The notes under the pieces were generated by a model. The model searched no databases. It worked only from the letters and a program-made list of their open reading frames with translations, and was not told the DNA's origin. A DNA stretch of 64,000 nt from Chromatium okenii (GTDB lineage Bacteria; Pseudomonadota; Gammaproteobacteria; Chromatiales; Chromatiaceae). Shown here one piece after another: positions 47,107-57,172 of this stretch; within the stretch, counting starts at the first letter, position 1, and each line of letters opens with the position of its first letter. The DNA is taken from assembly GCF_002958735.1 (NCBI RefSeq), contig NZ_PPGH01000018.1, positions 1 to 64,000 of the forward strand, in the 5' to 3' direction. The position numbers and the translations under genes are program-made.

Positions 47107-47523
47107 TTACGCGCTGCGCAGCTCAAAATCGTGCGTGATCGTCGCGGTCGCACCCAGCATGATCGATGCCGAGCAGTATTTTTCTGCACTCAGCCGGATC
47201 GCCTGCTCCACCCGTTTCGGGTCAAGATCGCGCCCGGTGACGATGAAATGCGCGTGAATCTGCGTGAACACCTTCGGATCGGTTTCCGCCCGCGTCGCCT
47301 CCAGCTCCACCACGCAATCCGTCACGTCCTGCCGCCCTTTGCGCAAAATCAGCAACACATCAAACTGGGTGCAGCCGCCCATGCCCAGCAGCAGCATTTC
47401 CATTGGACGCACGCCGAGATTGCGCCCGCCCAGCTCCGGCGGCCCGTCCATCACCACGCCGTGACCGGAACCGGATTCGCCCAACATGGCGACGCCTTCA
47501 ATCCATTTTATCCGTGCTTTCAT
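47107..47523 (-). CDS. OsmC/YhfA-family protein
   Basis: A 138-residue OsmC-fold protein. LGVRPMEMLLLGMGGCTQFDV (Cys about residue 51) and the C-terminal EKYCSASIMLGATATI (Cys about 115) hold the two conserved cysteines of the peroxidase active pair; the YhfA branch is indicated by the short length. Members reduce organic hydroperoxides, but the YhfA branch has no firm function. It lies 13 bp from the ppk stop on the same strand. Confidence 0.88.
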   Translation of the reverse strand: MKARIKWIEGVAMLGESGSGHGVVMDGPPELGGRNLGVRPMEMLLLGMGGCTQFDVLLILRKGRQDVTDCVVELEATRAETDPKVFTQIHAHFIVTGRDLDPKRVEQAIRLSAEKYCSASIMLGATATITHDFELRSA

Positions 47524-47536
47524 GCTGTTACCTGTA

Positions 47537-49726
47537 TTAGCTGCGAAGATTGCGGTCGCGCAAGCGCCATTGAAAATGGCTCAAGAGCTTGGAACGCACC
47601 TTTTTTTCCTTGTGTTTCGCTGCCGCTGCGAGACGTTTTTCTGCCACCTCAATCAATGTTTCCTGCGCACCCTTGGTATTGTCATCAAGCGGAATGCGTT
47701 GAATATATTCACCCGCGCTATTCATTTCCCACGCCGAGCGCGTATCCGCAAATTGCACATCTAAAATCAAGCGCAATTCCTGCCGCAATTCAGGATTTTC
47801 TACCGGCGCATGAACTTCCACGCGGCTGTCGAGATTGCGCCCCATCATATCCGCCGAACCGATGTAATACTCCTCCGCGCCGTTATTATGAAAATACATA
47901 ATCCGCCCGTGCTCTAAAAAACGCCCCACAATACTCACCACCCGCGCTTTTTCACTGATATTCGGTAAACCCGGACGAAAGCGGCAGGTATCACGAATAA
48001 TCAAATCAACCTGCACTCCGGTATGGCTGGCGCGATATAAAGCGCGGGTAATATCCGCATCTTCCAGCGCATTCATCTTCATTTGAATCAAACCGTTGCC
48101 TGTGCGCTTTTGATGCGTGATTTCACGGTTGATTTTATCAATGATGCTGCGTTTCAGCGTGTAGGGCGCAGCGAGAATTTTGCGATAACTCGGCGGCGGT
48201 GAATAGCCGGTGAGATAATTAAAAAGCTCAGTTAAATCCTGTCCAATATCTTCATCGCAGCCGAGCATTCCTAAATCAGTATAGAGTTTAGCCGTGCCAG
48301 CATGATAATTGCCGGTGCCAATATGATAATAGCGCCGCAATTGCGCATAATCGCGCCGCACGATGAAAATCAATTTGCTGTGGGTTTTCAAACCCATCAC
48401 GCCATAATTGACGTGAATGCCTTCTGCTTCTAAACGCCGCGCCCATTGGATATTGGCTGCTTCATCAAATCGCGCTTTCAATTCCACCAACACCGCAACC
48501 TGTTTGCCATTCCGCGCTGCTTGAATCAAGGAATCTAAAATCGCGCCAGCCGAAGTGCGATACAGCGTCATTTTAATTGCCAATACTTTCGGGTCTTCGG
48601 CCGCTGTGCGCAAAAAACGTTCAACGGAAGTGCTAAACGGTTGATAGGGATGCTGTAATAAAATCGGGCCATTTTCGCGGATGATGTGAAAGATATTGCG
48701 GCGATCATTCGCCAATAACGGATGATCCACCGGGCGATGTGGTTTATCGTGCAATTCCGGTTTATCAATTGCCGCTAATTCAAATAAATCGCGCAGCGCC
48801 ATCATGCCCGCAATTTCAAACACATCTTCATCTTCATTCAAACCCAATTCGGCCGCCAACATGCCGCGATGCGTTGGCTCCATTTTTGGCTCGACTTCCA
48901 GCCGCACAATCGGCGCGAAATGGCGCTCACGCAGCTCGGTTTCGATCATCTCCAGCAGATCATTCGCCGTTTCCGCGTCCGGTTCGACAATCGCGTTGCG
49001 GGTGACGCGAAACAGGGCGCAGGACACGATTTCCATGCCCGGAAATAGCATGTCCAGATTGTTGACCATCAAATCTTCAAGCGTAACAAAGGTGTAGCTG
49101 CCGTCCACCGCAATCAATCGCCGCGACACATCTTTGCTCACCGGCACCTTCACTCGCGCCATGTAAATCTCGTTGCCACCCGGAAAACGTAGCGTTACCA
49201 ATAAGTTGAGCGTGAGATTGGAAATAAACGGGAACGGATGCGCCGGGTCCATCGCCAACGGCGTGAGCATCGGAAAAATGTTGGCGCGGAAATACTCGCG
49301 CAGGCGGGCGCTGGCGTCGGCGGATAAATCGGCATGGCGAATGATGCGGATATCGTGCGCGGTCAGTTCGAGAATCAGCGCCTCATCAATGCGCCGTTGC
49401 TCCATTTGAAACGCCCGCGCTGCGGTCTGGCAGGCTTTCAATTGCTGGAGCGGGGTGCGGCCATCGAGGCTCGGCGTGTGGACGGCAGCAGCGATTTGCT
49501 GCTTCAACCCGCCGATGCGTTTCATAAAGAATTCATCGAGATTATTGCTGACGATGGCGAGAAATTTCACGCGCTCTAACAAAGGGTTACGCGGATCATC
49601 TGCTTCATGCAGCACCCGTTGATTGAACGCCAGCCACGTCAATTCGCGGTTGAGATACAAACTCGGATCACTCAGATCAAGGGTGTCGGTAGGCGACAGC
49701 AGGCTGTCATCGGTGGGTGCGTTCAT
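47537..49726 (-). CDS. ppk1: Polyphosphate kinase 1
   Basis: About 729 residues. The N-terminal LYLNRELTWLAFNQRVLHEA and FFMKRIGGLKQQI open the enzyme; the C-terminal catalytic half shows KMTLYRTS, LVELKARFDEAANIQWAR, the phospho-His region THSKLIFIVRR (His about 445) and IIRDTCRFRPGLP. It reversibly builds polyphosphate from ATP, typical of phosphate-storing sulfur bacteria. The start MNAPTDDSLL (49726) is chosen over an in-frame start at 49945 that lacks family similarity. Divergent to eno, whose start is 222 bp away. Confidence 0.94.
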   Translation of the reverse strand: MNAPTDDSLLSPTDTLDLSDPSLYLNRELTWLAFNQRVLHEADDPRNPLLERVKFLAIVSNNLDEFFMKRIGGLKQQIAAAVHTPSLDGRTPLQQLKACQTAARAFQMEQRRIDEALILELTAHDIRIIRHADLSADASARLREYFRANIFPMLTPLAMDPAHPFPFISNLTLNLLVTLRFPGGNEIYMARVKVPVSKDVSRRLIAVDGSYTFVTLEDLMVNNLDMLFPGMEIVSCALFRVTRNAIVEPDAETANDLLEMIETELRERHFAPIVRLEVEPKMEPTHRGMLAAELGLNEDEDVFEIAGMMALRDLFELAAIDKPELHDKPHRPVDHPLLANDRRNIFHIIRENGPILLQHPYQPFSTSVERFLRTAAEDPKVLAIKMTLYRTSAGAILDSLIQAARNGKQVAVLVELKARFDEAANIQWARRLEAEGIHVNYGVMGLKTHSKLIFIVRRDYAQLRRYYHIGTGNYHAGTAKLYTDLGMLGCDEDIGQDLTELFNYLTGYSPPPSYRKILAAPYTLKRSIIDKINREITHQKRTGNGLIQMKMNALEDADITRALYRASHTGVQVDLIIRDTCRFRPGLPNISEKARVVSIVGRFLEHGRIMYFHNNGAEEYYIGSADMMGRNLDSRVEVHAPVENPELRQELRLILDVQFADTRSAWEMNSAGEYIQRIPLDDNTKGAQETLIEVAEKRLAAAAKHKEKKVRSKLLSHFQWRLRDRNLRS

Positions 49727-49936
49727 ATTTCCAAATCCCAAAGCGGCGCGGTGAAAGCTGGTTATCTTAGCAAGTGGGCGCACTGCGATTGCGGCAGTTT
49801 GATGACGTTCGATCCCACAGCCACCCGTTAATCTCCACTGTATACTGAGATCACTCGCTTGACCGCAGTTGTCATCAGGCAACACCCCACAGCCGTCAAA
49901 ACCCAAATTAACCACTTGATTTAGATTTATTTTTAA

Positions 49937-51224
<1,288 letters not shown>

Positions 51225-51226
<2 letters not shown>

Positions 51227-51246
51227 AGCGCAGTCAAGCTGCGTTT
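51225..51246 (+). terminator. Hairpin terminator after eno
   Basis: AAAGCGCAG (51225-51233) with CTGCGTTTT (51238-51246): a short GC stem with T run, overlapping the eno stop codon. It would partly separate eno from ftsB-ispD. Confidence 0.55.
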
Positions 51247-51278
51247 TATCTTCATAACGGCATATAACGGATTGCACG

Positions 51279-51575
51279 ATGCGGCGTTTGATCGCAGTGT
51301 TAATCATTCTCGTGGTCGTGCTGCAATATCGGCTGTGGATCGGTCAGGGCAGCCTGGCCGAACTTCATTCGCTCAAGCAAGAAATCGCGCTGCAAGAAGC
51401 AGAAGTGACGCGGTTGCTCACGCGCAATCAGGAATTGCAAGCTGAAGTGGTCGATCTCAGCGAAGGTGAAGAAGCGGTGGAAGAGCGGGCGCGTACCGAG
51501 CTGGGCATGATTAAAGCTGGCGAGATTTTTATTCAAGTGATTGAAAAACCGAAACCGGAGAGCGACACGCCATGA
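51279..51575 (+). CDS. ftsB: Cell-division protein FtsB
   Basis: A 98-residue bitopic protein: short N-terminus, one hydrophobic helix (LIAVLIILVVVLQYRLWIG, residues 4-22), then a coiled coil (LKQEIALQEAEVTRLLTRNQ, about 33-52) and ERARTELGMIKAGEIF, the family end. FtsB joins FtsQ and FtsL to activate septal synthesis. eno-ftsB-ispD is the usual gammaproteobacterial order. Its stop overlaps the ispD start by 4 bp (ATGA). Confidence 0.93.
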   Translation: MRRLIAVLIILVVVLQYRLWIGQGSLAELHSLKQEIALQEAEVTRLLTRNQELQAEVVDLSEGEEAVEERARTELGMIKAGEIFIQVIEKPKPESDTP

Positions 51576-52279
51576 GCCAAACTCCCGCATTTTGGGCAGT
51601 GATTCCCGCTGCTGGCGTCGGGCGGCGGATGGGCAGCGCGATCCCGAAGCAATATCTGGATTTAGCTGGGCAAACGGTGATTGAACACACGCTGGCGCGG
51701 TTTATCGCTGATGAGCGCATCAGCGGCGTGGTCGTCGCGCTTGATCCGGCGGATGGTTACTGGAACGACACCGCGTTTGCGACCCATCCGCGAGTGTTGC
51801 GCGTCGATGGTGGGGCGGAGCGGTGTCATTCGGTGCTGAATGCGTTGACGGTGCTGGCAAATCGGGCACACGAACAAGATTGGGTGCTGGTGCACGATGC
51901 AGCGCGTCCCTGTTTACAAGCCGCTGATTTGGATCGTTTAATCGAAACACTGCGCGATGACGCGGTGGGCGGTTTGCTGGGAATTCCCGTGCGCGACACC
52001 ATGAAACGCAACGACGGGATGGGACGGATTGCGGAAACGGTGGAGCGTTCCAGTCTGTGGCACGCCTACACCCCGCAAATGTTCCGGCTGGGTTTATTGC
52101 GGCAGGCGTTGGATGCAGCAGTCGCGGCGGGGGCGCTGGTCACGGATGACGCCTCGGCCATGGAGCGGCTGGGTTATGCGCCGCGTTTAATCGAAGGTCA
52201 CGCCGATAACCTCAAAATCACTCGCGCTGAAGATTTGCCGCTGGCGCGGTTTTATCTGCAACAACAAGGGCGGATTTGA
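51572..52279 (+). CDS. ispD: 2-C-methyl-D-erythritol 4-phosphate cytidylyltransferase
   Basis: A 235-residue CTP transferase of the MEP isoprenoid pathway. AVIPAAGVGRRMGSAIPKQY (about residues 7-26) is the nucleotide loop, VLVHDAARPCLQ (about 107-118) the metal and substrate region, and TPQMFRLGLLRQAL, TDDASAMERLG complete the signature. It overlaps ftsB by 4 bp. The next gene, usually ispF, is absent; a cobalamin riboswitch follows. Confidence 0.95.
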   Translation: MSQTPAFWAVIPAAGVGRRMGSAIPKQYLDLAGQTVIEHTLARFIADERISGVVVALDPADGYWNDTAFATHPRVLRVDGGAERCHSVLNALTVLANRAHEQDWVLVHDAARPCLQAADLDRLIETLRDDAVGGLLGIPVRDTMKRNDGMGRIAETVERSSLWHAYTPQMFRLGLLRQALDAAVAAGALVTDDASAMERLGYAPRLIEGHADNLKITRAEDLPLARFYLQQQGRI

Positions 52280-52332
52280 AGCTCCGGGCGGGCAGTTGAC
52301 CCGCTGCATCAAACAGTCCTCAATGCACGCTT

Positions 52333-52520
52333 GATCCGCTGGTGCTCGGCAGCCTTGCTCGCCGAGTGAAACGGGAAGTCGGTGCAAAACCGACGCTGCC
52401 CCCGCAACGGTAAACGAGTTAAACGCGACACATGCCACTGTGAAATTCATGGGAAGGCGTCGCAGTTGGGATTAGCGATCGAGTTGCTATTCCGCTCGTC
52501 AGCCCGGAGACCGGCCAGAG
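52333..52520 (+). promoter_or_regulatory. Cobalamin riboswitch
   Basis: Conserved core elements in order: GGTGCTCGG, GAGTGAAACGGGAAGTCGGTG, CAAAACCGACGCTGCCCCCGC, AACGGTAA, GCCACTGTG, GGGAAGGCG, and CAGCCCGGAGACCGGCC. These are the B12-box and flanking stems. It lies 160 bp ahead of the btuB start, so B12 should turn off btuB expression. Confidence 0.93.
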
Positions 52521-52678
52521 GATCAGGGCGCGGCTCCTAATTTTTATCCACGAAATGAGAGCTGCGCCAGAACCGGAATCGCGTGGAGCGACCGACTGGG
52601 TGTTCTCGCCACCTGCACAGATTCCAATTTGAAATCAGACCCGTGCGGGTGCGCCGGGTCGTTTGGAGTCCGTTCAAC

Positions 52679-54544
52679 ATGAAATATCCTCCGCTGCTGG
52701 TCGCCTTGACCATGCCGCTGTTTCCTCATTTCGTCCACGCTGTCGAATCCGTCACCATTCTTGACCCGGTGATTGTCACCGCCAGCCGCAGTTCCGAACC
52801 AGAAAGTCAGTCACTCGCTGCCGTCACCGTCATCGAACGCGCCGACATCGAGCGCCAGCAAGCGCGATCCGTTCCTGATGTGTTGCGCAGCATTCCCGGC
52901 ATCAGCCTGTCGCAAAACGGTGGCGATGGTCAGTTAACCACGCTGTTTTTGCGCGGCACGAATTCCGATCACACGCTGATTTTGATTGATGGAGTGCGCG
53001 TCGGCTCGGCGACGGCAGGATTGACGCCGTTGGAAAATGTGCCGCTGGCGCAGGTCGAACGGATTGAAGTGGTGCGCGGCCCGCGCTCCAGCTTGTACGG
53101 CTCCGAGGCGATTGGCGGCGTGATTCAGATTTTCACCAAAAAAGGCGGCGGTCCACTCACGCCGCGTTTCAGCCTCGGCGCTGGCACTCTCGGCAGCAGC
53201 ACCGTTGCCGCAGGCGTATCCGGCGGCGGCGAGCGCGGTTGGTTTGATGTCGGCGCAAATCTGGAGCGCAGCACCGGCATCAACGCCTGCAGCGGACGTC
53301 CAGAACCTTTTGCGGGTTGCGGCGTGATCGAGCCGGATCACGATGGTTATCGCCAGCTCGGTGTCAATCTGCGGGCGGGTTATGCGTTCAGCGATGCTGT
53401 TAAATTCGATACGCACCTGCTGCGCTCGGACAATCACGCGGATTACGACGGTTCCAGTTTCGCGGGCAATGTTGCGCGAGCCGAGCAACAAACCGCTGGC
53501 ACCAGCGTCACGTTGAAACCGTTGGAACTGTGGACGTTGACTGTCAGTGCCGGACAAAGTTGGGATCATTTGCGGGCGTTGACGACGACCACTGCGCCGA
53601 AAACCGTAGTGAGCACCTTTGACACCACCCGCGACACGCTGGCGCTGCAAAATGATCTGGCGCTCACGCCTACGCAGAAATTGAGCTTAGGCGTTGATTA
53701 TCTTGACGATCAGATCGCCAGCAGCACCAATTATCACGTCACTTCCCGCGATAATTTAGGGATTTTCAGTGCCTATCAGGGGCAATTTGGCGCGACCGAA
53801 CTCAAACTCAGCGCCCGTCAAGATGACAATCAGCAATTCGGTCAACACGCCACCGGCTCGGCTGCCGTCGGTTATCGATTCGCAAATGACGTGCAACTGG
53901 CGCTGTCTTACGGCACAGCCTTCAAAGCACCGAGTTTCAATAACTTGTATTACCCGAATTATGGCAATCCCGCGCTGAATCCAGAGCAAGCACGCAATTG
54001 GGAAGTCAGCGTAACTGGGAAATTGCCGCTGGGTGAAGCGGCCGCCGGGCGCTGGGACGTGCGGCTGTATCAAACGGAAATTGATGATTTGATTACGTTT
54101 GATCCGCGCACTTGGACAGCAGCGAATATCAACCGCGCTCGCATTCGGGGCGTGGAAGCGACTGCGGCAGCGCGGTTGGGGGAATGGGATGTCACGACGA
54201 ATCTCACGCTGATGAATCCAGAAGATCGGTCGGTCGGCAGCAATCAAGGCAAGGTGCTGGCGCGGCGTCCCGAGCAGACAGCGCAACTGGCGCTGGATCG
54301 GCAATTCAATCGCTGGTCAGTGGGAACGACGTTGTTGATTGCGGGACGGCGGTTTGATGATCCGGCGAATGCCGTGCGGCTCGGCAGCTACACGCTCGTC
54401 GATTTACGGACGGAATACGCGCTCAGTGCAGCATGGCGATTGCAACTGCGCCTTGAGAATGCGCTGAACGAACATTATGAAACTTCAGCGTTTTATCACC
54501 AGCCAGCGCGGGCGGCATATTTGACGCTGCGTTACGCGCTCTGA
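52679..54544 (+). CDS. btuB: TonB-dependent vitamin B12 receptor BtuB-like
   Basis: A 621-residue outer-membrane receptor. Signal peptide in residues 1-21 (LVALTMPLFPHFVHA), TonB box-like LDPVIVTAS at about 27-35, plug domain (LRSIPGISLSQNGGDGQLTT, LIDGVRVGSATAG, VVRGPRSSLYGSEAIGGVIQ), then a 22-strand barrel ending YHQPARAAYLTLRYAL. The start MKYPPLLVAL is preferred over one at 52583 within the riboswitch region. Riboswitch control supports cobalamin or cobinamide as substrate; another corrinoid cannot be excluded. Confidence 0.93.
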   Translation: MKYPPLLVALTMPLFPHFVHAVESVTILDPVIVTASRSSEPESQSLAAVTVIERADIERQQARSVPDVLRSIPGISLSQNGGDGQLTTLFLRGTNSDHTLILIDGVRVGSATAGLTPLENVPLAQVERIEVVRGPRSSLYGSEAIGGVIQIFTKKGGGPLTPRFSLGAGTLGSSTVAAGVSGGGERGWFDVGANLERSTGINACSGRPEPFAGCGVIEPDHDGYRQLGVNLRAGYAFSDAVKFDTHLLRSDNHADYDGSSFAGNVARAEQQTAGTSVTLKPLELWTLTVSAGQSWDHLRALTTTTAPKTVVSTFDTTRDTLALQNDLALTPTQKLSLGVDYLDDQIASSTNYHVTSRDNLGIFSAYQGQFGATELKLSARQDDNQQFGQHATGSAAVGYRFANDVQLALSYGTAFKAPSFNNLYYPNYGNPALNPEQARNWEVSVTGKLPLGEAAAGRWDVRLYQTEIDDLITFDPRTWTAANINRARIRGVEATAAARLGEWDVTTNLTLMNPEDRSVGSNQGKVLARRPEQTAQLALDRQFNRWSVGTTLLIAGRRFDDPANAVRLGSYTLVDLRTEYALSAAWRLQLRLENALNEHYETSAFYHQPARAAYLTLRYAL

Positions 54545-54557
54545 ATCATCCACCACT

Positions 54558-55733
54558 TCAATGCGCCTGCATCACCTGATTGGTGCCGGCGTGTTTCGCC
54601 GCATACAGCGCCGTATCCGCCCGTTGATACAGCAAATCAAGATCAATCCCGTAATGCGGAATAATTCCGGTTTGCGCTACTGCGGTGAGTGCTTCAGCCG
54701 TCGGCGGATGTGGCAATAGCGTGGCGACGATTTGCCGCATTTGCCGCGCATTTCCCCGCGCATCATTCAAATCGGTATGCGTTTGCGCTGCTTCATCGTT
54801 GATTTCAGACAGCATTTGCTCTTGACGAATCGCCATGCCCGCCCGACAACTGGCAACGCCAATGCTGATGCTCGGTTGCACTGCTTCACCGCTAGGCGCG
54901 GTCAGCGCGAGTTGATTTACGCGGCGGCGAATCCGCTCGGCACATTCGGTCGCTTCGGCAAGATCGGTGCGCGGCAGTAACACCACGAATTCATCGCCAC
55001 CCAGCCGCACACACAAATCAGCGGTGCGCGTCAATGACCGCAACACCTCAGCAATGGTACGCAGTAGATGATCGCCAAACGGATGACCAAAGTTGTCGTT
55101 AACCAATTTGAAGCGATCCAAATCCATCACCAGCAGCGACACCGGCTGTTGATAGCGGAAACTGTCCGCCAGCCACTGCGTGCCTTGCGCGGCGAGCGCC
55201 CGCCGATTGCCCAAACCCGTTAATGGATCGCGCTCAAGCTGTTGATTGGTCAAGTGAAGTTGCAGCGCGTTACTCAGCGCCGAGCCAGCCAATCCCAGCA
55301 AACTTTCAATCCGCTGTTGATCGTGATCGGAAAAGCGCCGCCCGCGCATCAGCGTCAAGGTTCCCATCGTCTGCGCGTTCAGCGTCAACGCATATTCCAA
55401 ACGATGACGGTCAGGCTTACCGCCAGCACGCGCCACGCCAGATTCGGGATGGTGATATTCCCAGCCGCTGTGCGCGACTAAATCGTAAAGAAAGCGGCTC
55501 AACGTGTTTAACACCCGCTCCAATTCCAGTGACGCCGAAATCGCCTGTAAAAATGCAATTGGCTCTACTGAAGATTCGGCTGGTTGGCGCAGCGGCGACT
55601 CAACCGAGGACACGAGAGTCAGAGATGGCATATCGGCGTGGCTGGTCATATTCACGGCAGTTCCCCAAAAGTGTTGATTTCCATTTTTATTCAGCAAAAG
55701 TTGCGCCAAGGTTTGCAGCAAATCAGTGTGCAT
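54558..55733 (-). CDS. Diguanylate cyclase (GGDEF domain) with N-terminal sensor region
   Basis: A 391-residue protein. Residues about 60-180 form a GAF-like sensing part without clear ligand motif (LERVLNTLSRFLYDLVAHSG). The GGDEF domain begins DPLTGLGNRRALA (about 170) and contains VMDLDRFKLVNDNFGHPFGD (metal Asp) and the intact active motif RLGGDEFVVLLPR (about 252). It should make cyclic-di-GMP from GTP. The I-site RxxD is not at the usual place (about five residues before the motif the sequence reads DLCVRLGG). The start is uncertain: M at 55733 or at 55649. Confidence 0.88.
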   Translation of the reverse strand: MHTDLLQTLAQLLLNKNGNQHFWGTAVNMTSHADMPSLTLVSSVESPLRQPAESSVEPIAFLQAISASLELERVLNTLSRFLYDLVAHSGWEYHHPESGVARAGGKPDRHRLEYALTLNAQTMGTLTLMRGRRFSDHDQQRIESLLGLAGSALSNALQLHLTNQQLERDPLTGLGNRRALAAQGTQWLADSFRYQQPVSLLVMDLDRFKLVNDNFGHPFGDHLLRTIAEVLRSLTRTADLCVRLGGDEFVVLLPRTDLAEATECAERIRRRVNQLALTAPSGEAVQPSISIGVASCRAGMAIRQEQMLSEINDEAAQTHTDLNDARGNARQMRQIVATLLPHPPTAEALTAVAQTGIIPHYGIDLDLLYQRADTALYAAKHAGTNQVMQAH

Positions 55734-55971
55734 TAGCGACCATGCTGGCGGATAAAAAGTGACGAATTCTCGTCAGTCATCGGCTACTGTCGTACTGGAT
55801 TCTTGACAGATTTCGGCCGCACCGCGTCCAAACTTGAGTGACGGCGGAAATGCCGAGGTTGGCGAGCAGCTTGCAGTGATACAACGTGCGGCCGACAATC
55901 AAATTCCGCTCCAGTCGCAGCGACACCGCACGATTGAACACATTAAACGTTGTTTTAACAGGATTTTTATC

Positions 55972-57165
55972 ATGCAAACCGTGCTCGGTTTGGCCGCGCT
56001 GATGCGCCGTTATCTCGCTGGTGAAGACCTCAATCCGCTGGGTCAATCGCTGTTGGAACGCGCCGCGCAGCATCCCGATGAAGCTGCCGCGCTGCTCGAT
56101 GCCGCGATCATCATGCAGTTTCGCGGGCAACCGACCGTCGCCCAGCAGTTGCAGCAAGAGGCGTTGCGGCTGTGTCGCTGCTACCGAATTCCGGCTGCCT
56201 TGCCGGTGAAATTGCGCCTGCTGGCGCTGGTCGCGCCGGGCGAATTGATGGCAAATGTGCCGCTGGAATGCTTGCTAGAACAATCGGATATTGAATTGCA
56301 GTTGTATTACGTCAGCGCCGAATTGCCTGCTGATTTGCCGGAGCATGATCTGCTGTTTGTGGCGATTGGCGAATCCAGCGTCAATCGTCCGCTGCTGGCG
56401 GCATGGCACACGCATTTGGCACATTGGTCCGTGCCGGTGCTCAACGCGCCGCAGCGAATCGCCAACCTCGCCCGCGATGTCGCCGCGCAGCAGTTGCAAC
56501 AATTGCCGAACGTATTAATGCCGATGACGTGGCAAGTCACGCGAGCAGAATTGACACAACTCGCGGCTGGCGCGTCGCCAGCGGATTGCCAATTACCAGA
56601 GCTGCGCTTTCCAGTGATTGTGCGTCCAATTGATTCTCATGCCGGTTACGCACTCACGCAAACCATTGATGCCAATTCACTTGCAGCGCAATTGCCGCAT
56701 TTGCCCGGCGATGATTTTTTCATTGCGCCATTTATTGATTACCGCAGCAGCGATGGGCAATTCCGCAAATATCGCGTCGCATTCATTGGTGGCGAGCCAT
56801 TCGCTGTGCATCTGGGCATTTCTGCCGATTGGATGATTCATTATCTCAACGCGGGCATGACGGAAAGTATGGCGAAACGCGCCGAAGAAGCAGCGTTTAT
56901 GGCGCAGTTTGCTGAGGATTTCGCACAACGACACGGCACGGCGCTGGCAGCGATCAATGCGCGAATGGGTTTGGATTATTTCGGTATTGATTGCGCGGAA
57001 ATGCCCGATGGTCGTTTGCTGATTTTCGAGGTTGATCACGCGATGGTCGTACACGCATTGGATGATGTGACGCTATTCCCGTATAAACAGCCAGCAATGC
57101 AGCGTTTATTTGCCGCATTCCGCAAGCTGCTATTAACTGCTGCGAACGTCGCAGCGCCAGCGTGA
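55972..57165 (+). CDS. ATP-grasp fold protein with TPR-like N-terminus, function unknown
   Basis: About 397 residues. Residues 10-90 are helical and TPR-like (GQSLLERAAQHPDEAAALL, GQPTVAQQLQQEALRLC). From about 200 an ATP-grasp fold is suggested by LRFPVIVRPIDSHAGYALTQ (nucleotide loop), FFIAPFIDYRSSDGQFRKYR, VAFIGGEPFAVHLGISADW and the metal-binding end MGLDYFGIDCAEMPDGRLLI with FEVDHAMVVH. ATP-grasp enzymes ligate a carboxylate to an amine or thiol through an acylphosphate; the substrate is not seen. It ends 8 bp before a second serC-like gene, a likely operon. The ATG at 55972 follows AGGAT. I do not recognise a named family. Confidence 0.7.
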   Translation: MQTVLGLAALMRRYLAGEDLNPLGQSLLERAAQHPDEAAALLDAAIIMQFRGQPTVAQQLQQEALRLCRCYRIPAALPVKLRLLALVAPGELMANVPLECLLEQSDIELQLYYVSAELPADLPEHDLLFVAIGESSVNRPLLAAWHTHLAHWSVPVLNAPQRIANLARDVAAQQLQQLPNVLMPMTWQVTRAELTQLAAGASPADCQLPELRFPVIVRPIDSHAGYALTQTIDANSLAAQLPHLPGDDFFIAPFIDYRSSDGQFRKYRVAFIGGEPFAVHLGISADWMIHYLNAGMTESMAKRAEEAAFMAQFAEDFAQRHGTALAAINARMGLDYFGIDCAEMPDGRLLIFEVDHAMVVHALDDVTLFPYKQPAMQRLFAAFRKLLLTAANVAAPA

Positions 57166-57172
57166 ATACGCC

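Noticed and set aside
47074..47901. Long plus-strand frame opposite the osmC-like gene
   Set aside because: Antisense shadow of the OsmC-like and ppk genes with no family features.
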